Source: Clostridiales bacterium
GTDB taxonomy: Bacteria > Bacillota > Clostridia > Christensenellales > Aristaeellaceae
Assembly (NCBI GenBank): GCA_015056145.1
Contig: SVGY01000002.1
Span: 1 to 64,000 of the forward strand
DNA length: 64,000 bases
Direction: 5' to 3'
A model generated the notes under the pieces. It had not been told where the DNA came from. It worked only from the letters and a program-made list of their open reading frames with translations, and did no database searches. Shown here piece by piece: positions 26,385-33,806 of the stretch (within the stretch, counting starts at the first letter, position 1; each line of letters starts with the position of its first letter). The position numbers were made by a program, and so were the translations under genes.

Positions 26385-28315
26385 GCGGAAGCCTCCTGCG
26401 CAACCGTCTGAGGCAAATTGCCCTTTTCGCCGTTCACCTGATGGGGTTCCCGGAAGGTGGGCACAAGCCGATGCAGGCATGCCCGCATATCGCCTTTATC
26501 TTCGATGCACTGCCGGAGTTCTGCCAGCATGGCCTCAATCTTCTCAGGCTCCATTACTTCAGGCTGGGCGATGGCGATCTTTTCGTTTTCCGTCTTGGCA
26601 ATGCCCTCGCCGTCCATCAACAGTTCCTCATAGAGCTTTTCGCCCTTGCGCAGGCCCGTGAAGACAATCTCCACTTTGGGGCCATTTTCCGGAGCGTAAA
26701 GCTGAATCATGCGCTGGGCCAGCTCCAGGATCTTCACCGGGCGGCCCATATCCAGCACGAACAGTTCGCCGCCTTTGGCGATGCTGGCTGCTTGCAGCAC
26801 AAGGCTTGCCGCCTCGGGGATGGTCATAAAGTAGCGGATGATGTCCGGATGGGTCAGCGTAACAGGACCGCCGGAGCGTATCTGCTGTTCAAACTTGGGT
26901 ACCACACTGCCGTGGGAGCCCAGCACATTGCCAAAGCGTACGGCAGTGAACTCCGTATCGGACTGGGTATTGCGGGCCTCGATGATCATTTCTGCAAGGC
27001 GTTTGGTTGCGCCCATAATATTGGTGGGGTTCACCGCTTTGTCGGTGGAGATCATCACAAAGCGCTCCACGCCGTGCTTCATGGCTGCAAGAGCGGTGCG
27101 GTTGGTACCAAAAACATTGTTTTTTACAGCCTGTTCCGGGCATTCCTCCATGAGGGGCACATGTTTGTGGGCAGCAGCGTGAAGGACGATGTGGGGCTTG
27201 TACTTCCCAAAAACCTCATCCAGCCGGCTTTCATCCTGAATGGAACCCACGCAGAGAAGGATCTTGTCCTCCAGATTCTTCCCGTATTCCACCTGCAGTT
27301 CGGAAAGCAGATCGTACATATAGTTTTCGCTGATATCGAAAAGGATGATCTTTTCCGGTTCAAGGCGCATCAGCTTGCGGCACAATTCGCTGCCGATGCT
27401 TCCGCCGCCGCCGGTGATAAGCACGGTCTTACCCCTAACGAAGGCGGCCACGGGAGTCATGTCCAGTTCCTCCTCAGGGCGGCTGAGCAGGTCGTTGATG
27501 TTGATATCCCGAAGTCTGCCTGCGGAATGCACCTTGGAATCCAGTTCCTGCATGGAAGCCACCCTCTTGACCCGGCAGCCGGTGGCAAGGCATTTCTCAA
27601 TCACCGGGTTCAGATCATGCTGAGGGGTGGAAACGGCTATGATAATATCGTCGATCTTGTAATCGCTGGCAAGCCGCAGGATATGGCCGGTGCCGCTGCG
27701 CACAGGCACGCCGCTGAGATTGGAGCCCGTCCGGGACACATTGTCATCCACCACCAGAACAGGGATGCGGTTGCCGTAATTGCCTTTCTGCATTTCGTGC
27801 ACCACGCTGGCGCCCAGCCAGCCTGCACCAACCACCATGGTACGGCGGGCCGCCTGGCGCTTATGACGGAAAACGGAGAAAAAATCCCGTGTCACATAGT
27901 AGCGGTACACAAGGCGGGAAAAGCCCATCAGAGCGCAGGAGGTAAGCCAGAAGAGCAGGTACACCATCCTGTGCAGGCGGAACATATTGCCTGTAACGAA
28001 GGTATTGGCCACCAGCGAAAACACCAGCGTGCACACTGCACCGGCCAGCGTGGCTGCGGCCACACGGATGAGATCCTCTGCGGAGGCATACTGCCACATG
28101 ATCCTGTATATGCCAAACACGGCATATACCACAATGTTGATAACCGTCAGCGCAGGGATCAACCGGAAATATATGTTGTAAAAATGCGTCAGATCCCCCG
28201 TGGAATAGCGCAGCATTTGTGCCAGTATCATCGCCAGATTGATCATTAGGCAATCCAGCACGATCCACAAAAACGTGCGAAGGGATTTGCTCATCTGAGG
28301 TTTCTTTCTGTCCAT
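26381..28315 (-). CDS. CapD/PglF-like nucleoside-diphosphate-sugar dehydratase
   Basis: 644 residues. Four N-terminal membrane helices (about 15-155), a first Rossmann-like domain (TMVVGAGWLGASVV), then a catalytic NAD(P)-dependent SDR domain: VLITGGGGSIGSELCRKL, AAAHKHVPLMEE and the SxxK triad region STDKAVNPTNIMGATKR, where Met replaces the usual Tyr as in PglF/FlaA1-type 4,6-dehydratases. It most likely converts UDP-GlcNAc to its 4-keto-6-deoxy form for surface glycans or protein glycosylation. GGGAGG lies 7 nt before the ATG at 28315; the ATG at 28342 has no such site. It is the promoter-proximal gene of the hprK-asnS operon, although other glycan genes are not nearby. Confidence 0.9.
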   Translation of the reverse strand: MDRKKPQMSKSLRTFLWIVLDCLMINLAMILAQMLRYSTGDLTHFYNIYFRLIPALTVINIVVYAVFGIYRIMWQYASAEDLIRVAAATLAGAVCTLVFSLVANTFVTGNMFRLHRMVYLLFWLTSCALMGFSRLVYRYYVTRDFFSVFRHKRQAARRTMVVGAGWLGASVVHEMQKGNYGNRIPVLVVDDNVSRTGSNLSGVPVRSGTGHILRLASDYKIDDIIIAVSTPQHDLNPVIEKCLATGCRVKRVASMQELDSKVHSAGRLRDININDLLSRPEEELDMTPVAAFVRGKTVLITGGGGSIGSELCRKLMRLEPEKIILFDISENYMYDLLSELQVEYGKNLEDKILLCVGSIQDESRLDEVFGKYKPHIVLHAAAHKHVPLMEECPEQAVKNNVFGTNRTALAAMKHGVERFVMISTDKAVNPTNIMGATKRLAEMIIEARNTQSDTEFTAVRFGNVLGSHGSVVPKFEQQIRSGGPVTLTHPDIIRYFMTIPEAASLVLQAASIAKGGELFVLDMGRPVKILELAQRMIQLYAPENGPKVEIVFTGLRKGEKLYEELLMDGEGIAKTENEKIAIAQPEVMEPEKIEAMLAELRQCIEDKGDMRACLHRLVPTFREPHQVNGEKGNLPQTVAQEASA

Positions 28316-28357
28316 TGGCACCCTCCCCGTCGAAAACTTCATTCGGCATAATAAAAT

Positions 28358-28366
28358 ATTATACCA
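28358..28366 (-). promoter_or_regulatory. Extended -10 promoter of the CapD-hprK-asnS operon
   Basis: Minus strand TGGTATAAT (28366-28358), an extended -10, 43 bp before the ATG at 28315. The -35 is weak, as expected for extended -10 promoters. Confidence 0.6.
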
Positions 28367-28403
28367 CAGCTTTGCCTTTCTGCATAGTTTTCCTTACTCA
28401 CAG

Positions 28404-28432
28404 TTGCAGGAAACGAAAAAAAATGTCATAAT
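28404..28432 (+). promoter_or_regulatory. gpsA promoter
   Basis: TTGCAG (28404-28409), 17-bp spacer, CATAAT (28427-28432). Confidence 0.65.
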
Positions 28433-28451
28433 GATATTGGAATTCAATATC
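28433..28451 (+). promoter_or_regulatory. Inverted repeat at the gpsA start region
   Basis: GATATTG-N5-CAATATC, a perfect 7-bp inverted repeat directly after the -10 box, covering the likely transcription start. A candidate operator; the regulator is unknown. Confidence 0.4.
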
Positions 28452-28472
28452 CACCGAAAGGAATGCAGTATT

Positions 28473-29498
28473 ATGCAACACATAAACCATCCCTGTATTG
28501 GCGTTCTTGGCGCAGGCACATGGGGCGTTGCCCTTGCAAGGCTGCTTAAAAACAACGGCTGCCAGGTTACTGTATGGTCCGCACTTGCGGATGAGATTCG
28601 CATTCTGAAAACCACCGGCAAGCATCCCAAGCTGCCCGATATGAGTCTGCCGGAAGGCCTTTGCTATACTGCCGATATGGAAACCGCCTGCCGGGATAAA
28701 GATATTCTGGTTATGGCTGTCCCCTCTGTTTTTGTAAGGAAAACCGCCCACGACATGCGGCCCTTCCTCCGTGACGGACAGATCGTGGTGGATGTGGCCA
28801 AAGGCATTGAAGAAAGCACCCTGCTTACCATGAGCGGCATCATAGAAGATGAACTCTCCGGCCTGGATGTGAAGGTGGTTGCCCTCTCCGGCCCCACCCA
28901 TGCCGAAGAAGTGGCCCAGGATCTGCCCACAGCCATCGTATCCGCCTGCGAAGACGAATCTGTGGCGCAGTATGTACAGCAGGTATTTTCCAACAATTTC
29001 CTCCGGGTATACACCAACACGGATAAAAAGGGCGTGGAAATCTGCGGCGCTCTGAAAAACGTCATCGCCCTTGCTACCGGTATTTCTGCCGGTCTGGGCT
29101 ATGGCGACAATGCCAAAGCCGCCCTTATTACCCGGGGCGTTGCGGAAATTGCCCGTCTGGGCAGCGCCGCAGGCTGTACCAGCGCCACCTTCAGCGGTCT
29201 GACCGGCCTTGGCGACCTTGTTGTAACCTGCACCAGCCGCCACAGCCGCAACAATCGTGCTGGTTTCCTCATGGGGCAGGGCCTCTCGCCGGAAGAAGCC
29301 ATCCGGGAAGTGGGCATGGTGGTGGAAGGCGTGAACACGCTCCCTGCCGCCGTAAAAATGGCGGAGAGATACCAGGTAGAGCTGCCCATCATCGAAACCG
29401 TGAACCTGATCGTCCGGGGCGGCATGCGTCCCTGCGATGCGGTAAACGCCCTGCTCAGCCGGGAAATGAAGAGCGAGATTCCCGTTTCTTTCCTTTGA
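28473..29498 (+). CDS. gpsA: NAD(P)H-dependent glycerol-3-phosphate dehydrogenase
   Basis: 341 residues. N-terminal dinucleotide-binding loop IGVLGAGTWGVALARLL, VPSVFVRKTA, the substrate motif LSGPTHAEEVAQ, and in the C-terminal domain the catalytic lysine in CGALKNVIALATGI followed by GLGDLVVTCTSRHSRN. It reduces dihydroxyacetone phosphate to sn-glycerol-3-phosphate for phospholipid synthesis. AAAGGA lies 10 nt before the ATG at 28473, where the conserved fold begins; the longer frame from 28404 would include the promoter. It forms a two-gene unit with the HIT protein. Confidence 0.94.
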   Translation: MQHINHPCIGVLGAGTWGVALARLLKNNGCQVTVWSALADEIRILKTTGKHPKLPDMSLPEGLCYTADMETACRDKDILVMAVPSVFVRKTAHDMRPFLRDGQIVVDVAKGIEESTLLTMSGIIEDELSGLDVKVVALSGPTHAEEVAQDLPTAIVSACEDESVAQYVQQVFSNNFLRVYTNTDKKGVEICGALKNVIALATGISAGLGYGDNAKAALITRGVAEIARLGSAAGCTSATFSGLTGLGDLVVTCTSRHSRNNRAGFLMGQGLSPEEAIREVGMVVEGVNTLPAAVKMAERYQVELPIIETVNLIVRGGMRPCDAVNALLSREMKSEIPVSFL

Positions 29499-29516
29499 TT
29501 TATGGGAGGTGTAACC

Positions 29517-29921
29517 ATGGATTGCCCCTTCTGCCCCATGCTTACCGGCGAAAAACCGGTGATGAAAATTTACGAGGACGAGCACACGCTGGTTTTTCTG
29601 GCAGGGCACGGCTTTGAGGACGGACACATGATGGCCATCCCCAAAAAACATGTGGAAAACGTGCTGGACTGCGATGGGGAAACCTTTTCCCGCCTGATGC
29701 TGACCGTCAAAAAGGTAGCCAACCATCTGGTGAACAACTGCGGCTACGAAGGCGTGAATATTTTCACCGCAGGGGGCAGCGCCGCACAGCAAACCGTGAT
29801 GCACCTGCATGTACACATCATCCCCCGCAAAACCGGCGATGGAATCAACGCCTGGCCGCCCTTCCGTGGCGCAACCGCCGATACGGCGCAAATGCATGAA
29901 AAACTGAAAATGCCAGAATAA
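29517..29921 (+). CDS. HIT family protein
   Basis: 134 residues with the histidine triad HLHVHIIPR (about 99-107), an N-terminal CPFC pair followed by a His in the family zinc positions, and GHMMAIPKKHVENVL. Family members hydrolyse nucleotide conjugates such as AMP-lysine or Ap4A-type substrates. GGAGG lies 7 nt before the ATG at 29517, in the same transcript as gpsA. Often annotated as Hit-like hydrolase; the physiological substrate is not known. Confidence 0.92.
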   Translation: MDCPFCPMLTGEKPVMKIYEDEHTLVFLAGHGFEDGHMMAIPKKHVENVLDCDGETFSRLMLTVKKVANHLVNNCGYEGVNIFTAGGSAAQQTVMHLHVHIIPRKTGDGINAWPPFRGATADTAQMHEKLKMPE

Positions 29922-29924
29922 TCA

Positions 29925-29964
29925 AACAGGCCTGTTGCAGCCATCCAAGGGCAACAGGCCTGTT
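29925..29964. terminator. Terminator-like hairpin after the HIT gene
   Basis: 14-bp perfect stem AACAGGCCTGTTGC / GCAACAGGCCTGTT between convergent genes. U-tracts on both sides are weak, so strength is uncertain. Confidence 0.6.
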
Positions 29965-30001
29965 ATAATGCGGTGTTATCAATTATTCAGCCGGGCAGAC
30001 T

Positions 30002-30979
30002 TTATTGCTTCCCTGCGAAGGGCTGTGCTGCCTCAAGCTTATCCAGCGTGATGGCATACTCATGATGATACAGCCGCCGCAACGCATCGAAGGAGTTGTG
30101 CTCTTCCGTCAGGGCAAAAGCGCCACTCCAGGTCATGTACCACAGCCAGGGGGCATTTTCCTTAATCAGGGCATCCGCATCGGGAATCACTCCGGTTTCC
30201 GCAATGGCAGCCCCCTTGTTTGCAGCAGTGATGGTTCTCAGTTCATCATAACGGTCCCGGAAGGCTCCGTGGGCATGAGCAGGCGGATACTGGTCCCGGG
30301 AGATGATATCGCAGTACTCATCGCCCACATAGCCCTCGGGCCGGGGATTGTTCCATACCCAGATGAGGTTGTTCAGGTGGTGATGCTTTGTGTAATGGCG
30401 GAACATAAAGCGGTACAGCTCCCTGGCCACTCCGACGCCTTTTCTTCCCCACCAGAACCAGCCACCCTCGGATTCATGAAAAGGCCGCCACAGCACAGGA
30501 ATATGCGCATCGCAAAAAGGCTGCAGCAGTGCTGCCATATGATCCAGATCATGCAGGAAGGCTGTGTTTTCCGGCGTGCCGCTTAACAGGGCAAGTTCCG
30601 GATCAAAATCTGTGTTTTCAGTATAAAAGGATTTATCCCGGCCGCCAAGGGGCGAAAACCAATGCCAGGTAAAGGTGACGATACCGCCGTTTTTCCCCCA
30701 GTCCATGGCAAGACGGATGGTGTCCCGGTTGTTCATCACCTCAGTGATGCAGGCTTCGGAAGCATCCTCCAGGCGAATGTTCGGCGAATAGGCCAGCAGT
30801 TCAAAGCCGCATACAGCAGGCTGCTTCCCCGTTTCCCGAAGAATCAGGGCGAGTTCTTCCTGGGAGCGGGTTTGTGTATGCTGACCGGTTAGAATGGCTT
30901 TGCCCTCAATATCTGCAAGGTATTGCAGCAGCCGGCGGGCTTCCGGCTGCAGGTCGGGATTGACCGGAACAGTGATCAT
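30002..30979 (-). CDS. Glycoside hydrolase family 26 (beta-mannanase-like)
   Basis: 325 residues. The catalytic TIM barrel carries the GH26 pair: acid/base Glu169 in WRPFHESEGGWFWWG and nucleophile Glu261 in AIAETGVIPD. TWHWFSP and WVWNNPRPEGY are further family blocks. There is no signal peptide, so it acts inside the cell, probably on imported manno-oligosaccharides or related beta-glycans; exo- versus endo-action cannot be told. The start is the ATG at 30979 with GAGG 11 nt upstream; an in-frame GTG four codons earlier lacks a site. It follows the GH42 gene by 30 bp in the same operon. Confidence 0.87.
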   Translation of the reverse strand: MITVPVNPDLQPEARRLLQYLADIEGKAILTGQHTQTRSQEELALILRETGKQPAVCGFELLAYSPNIRLEDASEACITEVMNNRDTIRLAMDWGKNGGIVTFTWHWFSPLGGRDKSFYTENTDFDPELALLSGTPENTAFLHDLDHMAALLQPFCDAHIPVLWRPFHESEGGWFWWGRKGVGVARELYRFMFRHYTKHHHLNNLIWVWNNPRPEGYVGDEYCDIISRDQYPPAHAHGAFRDRYDELRTITAANKGAAIAETGVIPDADALIKENAPWLWYMTWSGAFALTEEHNSFDALRRLYHHEYAITLDKLEAAQPFAGKQ

Positions 30980-31009
30980 GTTTTTCTTCACCTCACGATG
31001 GTTTTTTGT

Positions 31010-32950
31010 TCAGATCAGCACGACCTTCATCTCAAAGGGCGCAAGGGATATTTCCTGCCCATCCATGACGAAGCTTTTGGGCTGATCGTCGTTGTTGAAA
31101 ATAAATTTGGCAGAAGCCTCCCGGCCAGTGCGGGTGACGATCTCCACCCGTGGCGGCAGACCGGCAACGACGGGAAGAGCCGCTTTCTCCGCTGCCATGC
31201 CGGCAACACGGTCGTACACAGGCTGTGTTCCCACTGTGCCGATATAATACACCTGTCCCTGTCCGCAGGCATTGCGGGTGATGGCCGGTGCGCCGCAGTA
31301 ATAGTCTCCGTTATAGCTGGCCAGCACCTCCGCCGTATCCGTCTCAAGAATGTCGCACCACTGCTTTGCCTGGAGCTCCGTGCCGTCCCCGAACAAAACA
31401 GATACCGCCTCCCAGCCGATGGGCGCATATTCCACAGCATGAACGCCCGCCATTTCCTGATAAGGCCCGGGCAGCAGGGTCATGAGGGCGTTGTTGTTCG
31501 GATCCTTCACACCGCTGCGGGTGGTCAGGATCACCGTGCCGCCCTTCATGGCAAATTCGTTCAGCCTCTCAACCACGCCCGCATCCGTCACATACATCTC
31601 CGGCGCACATACAATGCGGTAGCCGTCCAGCTTTTCATGCTGGCCGATGATATCCACATTCAGCCCGAGGCCCATAAAGGCCCTGTGAAGACGCTGCAGC
31701 TGTTCCATGTAGTAATAGCCGTCGGTCTGAGGCTGAATCCTGAAAGCATACTCGTTATCAAAGGCAAAAAGAATAGCCACATCGGCCTTGATCTCCGTGC
31801 CCTGGAGTTTTTCCAGCGCATTGGCCTCAATGCACATATCGGCAAACTCCCGGAAGCGGCGTCCGGGCACGTTGGAATGATCCAGCAGGCCATGCCAGTG
31901 CATTTCCGCACCAATATTTGCAGTACGCCAGCGGAAATGTACCACCGTATCTGCACCGTGGGCAAAGGCCTGCAGAGCATACCCCCTGATCATGCCCGGC
32001 AGCGGCGGTTTTTCCATGGGAGCCCAACAGCCTTTGCCGCCGCTGAGCTGCTCCATGATCCAGAAAGGCTGGCGCTTCACCCCCCGCATCATGTCCAGAT
32101 GGAAGGCGTGGGAATAGCAGCTTTCCGGATCAGAAGGCAGCCGGGTGGCAGGATAGTTGTCGTAAGAAATAAAGTCCAGGCCGTCGAACTGTTTGTAAAA
32201 ATCCGGCATATGCTCGCAGAACCACACATTGGTGGTTACGGGTCTTCCGGGACAGTACTGCCGAAGCTGTGCGGCCTGCCGGTTGCTGAAATCGATCACA
32301 TTATCAGAACAGAACCGATAATAATCCAGCATATAGGCCGGGTTCTGCCAGGCATGGGGCAGCGTGCCAAAGGGAGGAGTTACCTGGGCCCAGGAGGAAT
32401 ACTCGCCGCTCCACACCACATTGCCGTAGGCCCTGTTCAGGTTTTCCAGGCAGCCGTATTTTTCCTGCAGCCATGTGCGGTATCTGTCGATGCAGTGCCC
32501 GCAATAGCAGAAGTAAGCTTCCAGCTCGTTATCAATCTGCCAGCCCACAACAGCAGCATTGCCTGCATAGTGTTTTGCCATTTCGATGGTGATGCGGTCT
32601 GCATATTGCAAAAAGACGGGATTTGTCACACACCGGTGGCTGCGGATACCCAGCCGGGTGGGCGTGCCGTCTTTTTCCACATGGACAATCTCGGGATGTT
32701 TTTCGTAAAGCCACAGCGGCGGGCAGCTTACAGGGGTGCAGAGCACCACGTCGATACCACGGTCCGCAAAAAGCGCAACCGCCTCATCCAGCCAGGAAAA
32801 ATCAAATACACCGTCCCGGGGTTCCAGGCGGCACCAGGCAAACTCTGCCATCCGTACCAGCTTCACGCCGGTTCGTTTCATCAGATCCGCATCCGCTGCC
32901 CAAAGGGACTTGTCCCAATGCTCCGGATAATAATCCACACCGACTCTCAC
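31010..32950 (-). CDS. Beta-galactosidase, glycoside hydrolase family 42
   Basis: 646 residues, normal for GH42. N-terminal catalytic barrel with GVDYYPEHW, acid/base Glu142 in VVGWQIDNELEAYF, a cysteine cluster CYCGHC (148-153) matching the family's zinc site, and nucleophile Glu300 in PFWIMEQLSG. A trimerisation domain (about 395-590) and a C-terminal beta domain follow. No signal peptide: cytoplasmic hydrolysis of imported beta-galactosides. The start is GTG at 32950, supported by AAGGAGG 8 nt upstream. Paired with the GH26 gene, it suggests use of galactomannan- or glucomannan-derived oligosaccharides. Confidence 0.92.
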   Translation of the reverse strand: MRVGVDYYPEHWDKSLWAADADLMKRTGVKLVRMAEFAWCRLEPRDGVFDFSWLDEAVALFADRGIDVVLCTPVSCPPLWLYEKHPEIVHVEKDGTPTRLGIRSHRCVTNPVFLQYADRITIEMAKHYAGNAAVVGWQIDNELEAYFCYCGHCIDRYRTWLQEKYGCLENLNRAYGNVVWSGEYSSWAQVTPPFGTLPHAWQNPAYMLDYYRFCSDNVIDFSNRQAAQLRQYCPGRPVTTNVWFCEHMPDFYKQFDGLDFISYDNYPATRLPSDPESCYSHAFHLDMMRGVKRQPFWIMEQLSGGKGCWAPMEKPPLPGMIRGYALQAFAHGADTVVHFRWRTANIGAEMHWHGLLDHSNVPGRRFREFADMCIEANALEKLQGTEIKADVAILFAFDNEYAFRIQPQTDGYYYMEQLQRLHRAFMGLGLNVDIIGQHEKLDGYRIVCAPEMYVTDAGVVERLNEFAMKGGTVILTTRSGVKDPNNNALMTLLPGPYQEMAGVHAVEYAPIGWEAVSVLFGDGTELQAKQWCDILETDTAEVLASYNGDYYCGAPAITRNACGQGQVYYIGTVGTQPVYDRVAGMAAEKAALPVVAGLPPRVEIVTRTGREASAKFIFNNDDQPKSFVMDGQEISLAPFEMKVVLI

Positions 32951-33129
32951 TGTCTATTCCTCCTTGCAGATGCTCCGTAAGCCCGGCATAATATGCCTCC
33001 GCCCGGAGCCATCCGTGTTCGTTCTGTTTTTCTTACTTCCCTTCGTCTTTTCGGCATCATTATAGCATGCGTCAGCAAATAACAGAAGCCCATTTTCCTA
33101 AATAGTGCTTCCGGGAAAAACGTTCCAAC
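32951..33129 (-). other. Leader and upstream region of the GH42-GH26 operon
   Basis: Holds the promoter at 33059-33067 and a leader of about 100 nt with a nested hairpin at 32972-33009 (outer GCTCCG / CGGAGC, inner GGCATA / TATGCC). It has no U-tract, so it is not a simple terminator; no riboswitch class was recognised. Confidence 0.45.
33059..33067 (-). promoter_or_regulatory. Extended -10 promoter of GH42-GH26
   Basis: Minus strand TGCTATAAT (33067-33059), extended -10. The -35 is weak. Confidence 0.55.
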
Positions 33130-33165
33130 AAAAAGGGACAGGCTGCTCACCATTCAGCCTGTCCC
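33130..33165 (-). terminator. Terminator downstream of dnaE-Nudix
   Basis: 11-bp perfect stem GGGACAGGCTG / CAGCCTGTCCC followed on the minus strand by TTTTT. It lies about 170 bp after the Nudix stop, and the intervening 33166-33333 contains no recognised gene. Confidence 0.75.
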
Positions 33166-33333
33166 AAACAGAGGAAAAGAGGAAATACACTCGCAGGGGA
33201 TCGTCCAAAAACCCTGCGGCGGGGACGGCGGGTTCTGGGGGAAAACCGCTTTGTCCCTTCCATAATCAGAGTATACATTTCATATATGAGCAAGTTGTGA
33301 AATGCTGATGAACAGTTTTTGCACAATTGCCGG

Positions 33334-33801
33334 TCAACCGTACAGGGATGCCTCGCCATATTTCGGGTTGTACTGATAGGGTACCGCTTCCAGCCCGCCA
33401 TCCTTCAAGGCAAGCGCTATCATCTGCTTGGTCAGATCCGGTACGTCCTCCCGCTGGAGAGCTTCCCCCACATCCATCCAGATGACTTCGCTGTTCTCTT
33501 CCAGATCAGCAACTGCCTCCCCGGAAACATATTTGGCCCGGAACACCACATACCAGTCCCGGAGATTGAAGCGGATACCGATGATTCCCTCCGGCTCCAC
33601 CACAACGCCCGTTTCTTCCATAAACTCCCTGACGAGGGCCTTTTCCGCACTTTCGCCCCGGTCAATGTATCCGCCGGGAATGATCAGTTTGCCCTTTCCT
33701 CCGCCGTAGGTATGCCGTCCCAGCAGCACCTTGCCATCCCGCAGCGCCACTCCGGCGACACTTCTTCCAAAATCCGTATTGTTCGCCTGGTTCTGTTCCA
33801 T
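33334..33801 (-). CDS. Nudix hydrolase
   Basis: 155 residues. The Nudix box lies at about 52-74: GGYIDRGE, a spacer, then REFMEETGV, matching Gx5Ex7REUxEExGU. Strands before it (GVALRDGKVLLGRHTYGGGK) and after it (GIRFNLRDWYVVFRAKY) fit the fold. It hydrolyses a nucleoside diphosphate linked to another group; the substrate is unknown, and a damaged-nucleotide role is only suggested by the dnaE neighbour. AAGGAG lies 8 nt before the ATG at 33801, 5 bp after the dnaE stop; the longer frame upstream overlaps dnaE and is rejected. Confidence 0.9.
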   Translation of the reverse strand: MEQNQANNTDFGRSVAGVALRDGKVLLGRHTYGGGKGKLIIPGGYIDRGESAEKALVREFMEETGVVVEPEGIIGIRFNLRDWYVVFRAKYVSGEAVADLEENSEVIWMDVGEALQREDVPDLTKQMIALALKDGGLEAVPYQYNPKYGEASLYG

Positions 33802-33806
33802 TTCCG

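Noticed and set aside
33147-33401. 84-codon minus-strand frame near the Nudix terminator
   Set aside because: Overlaps the end of the Nudix gene, lacks a ribosome site and runs towards a terminator hairpin with a basic, low-information sequence.
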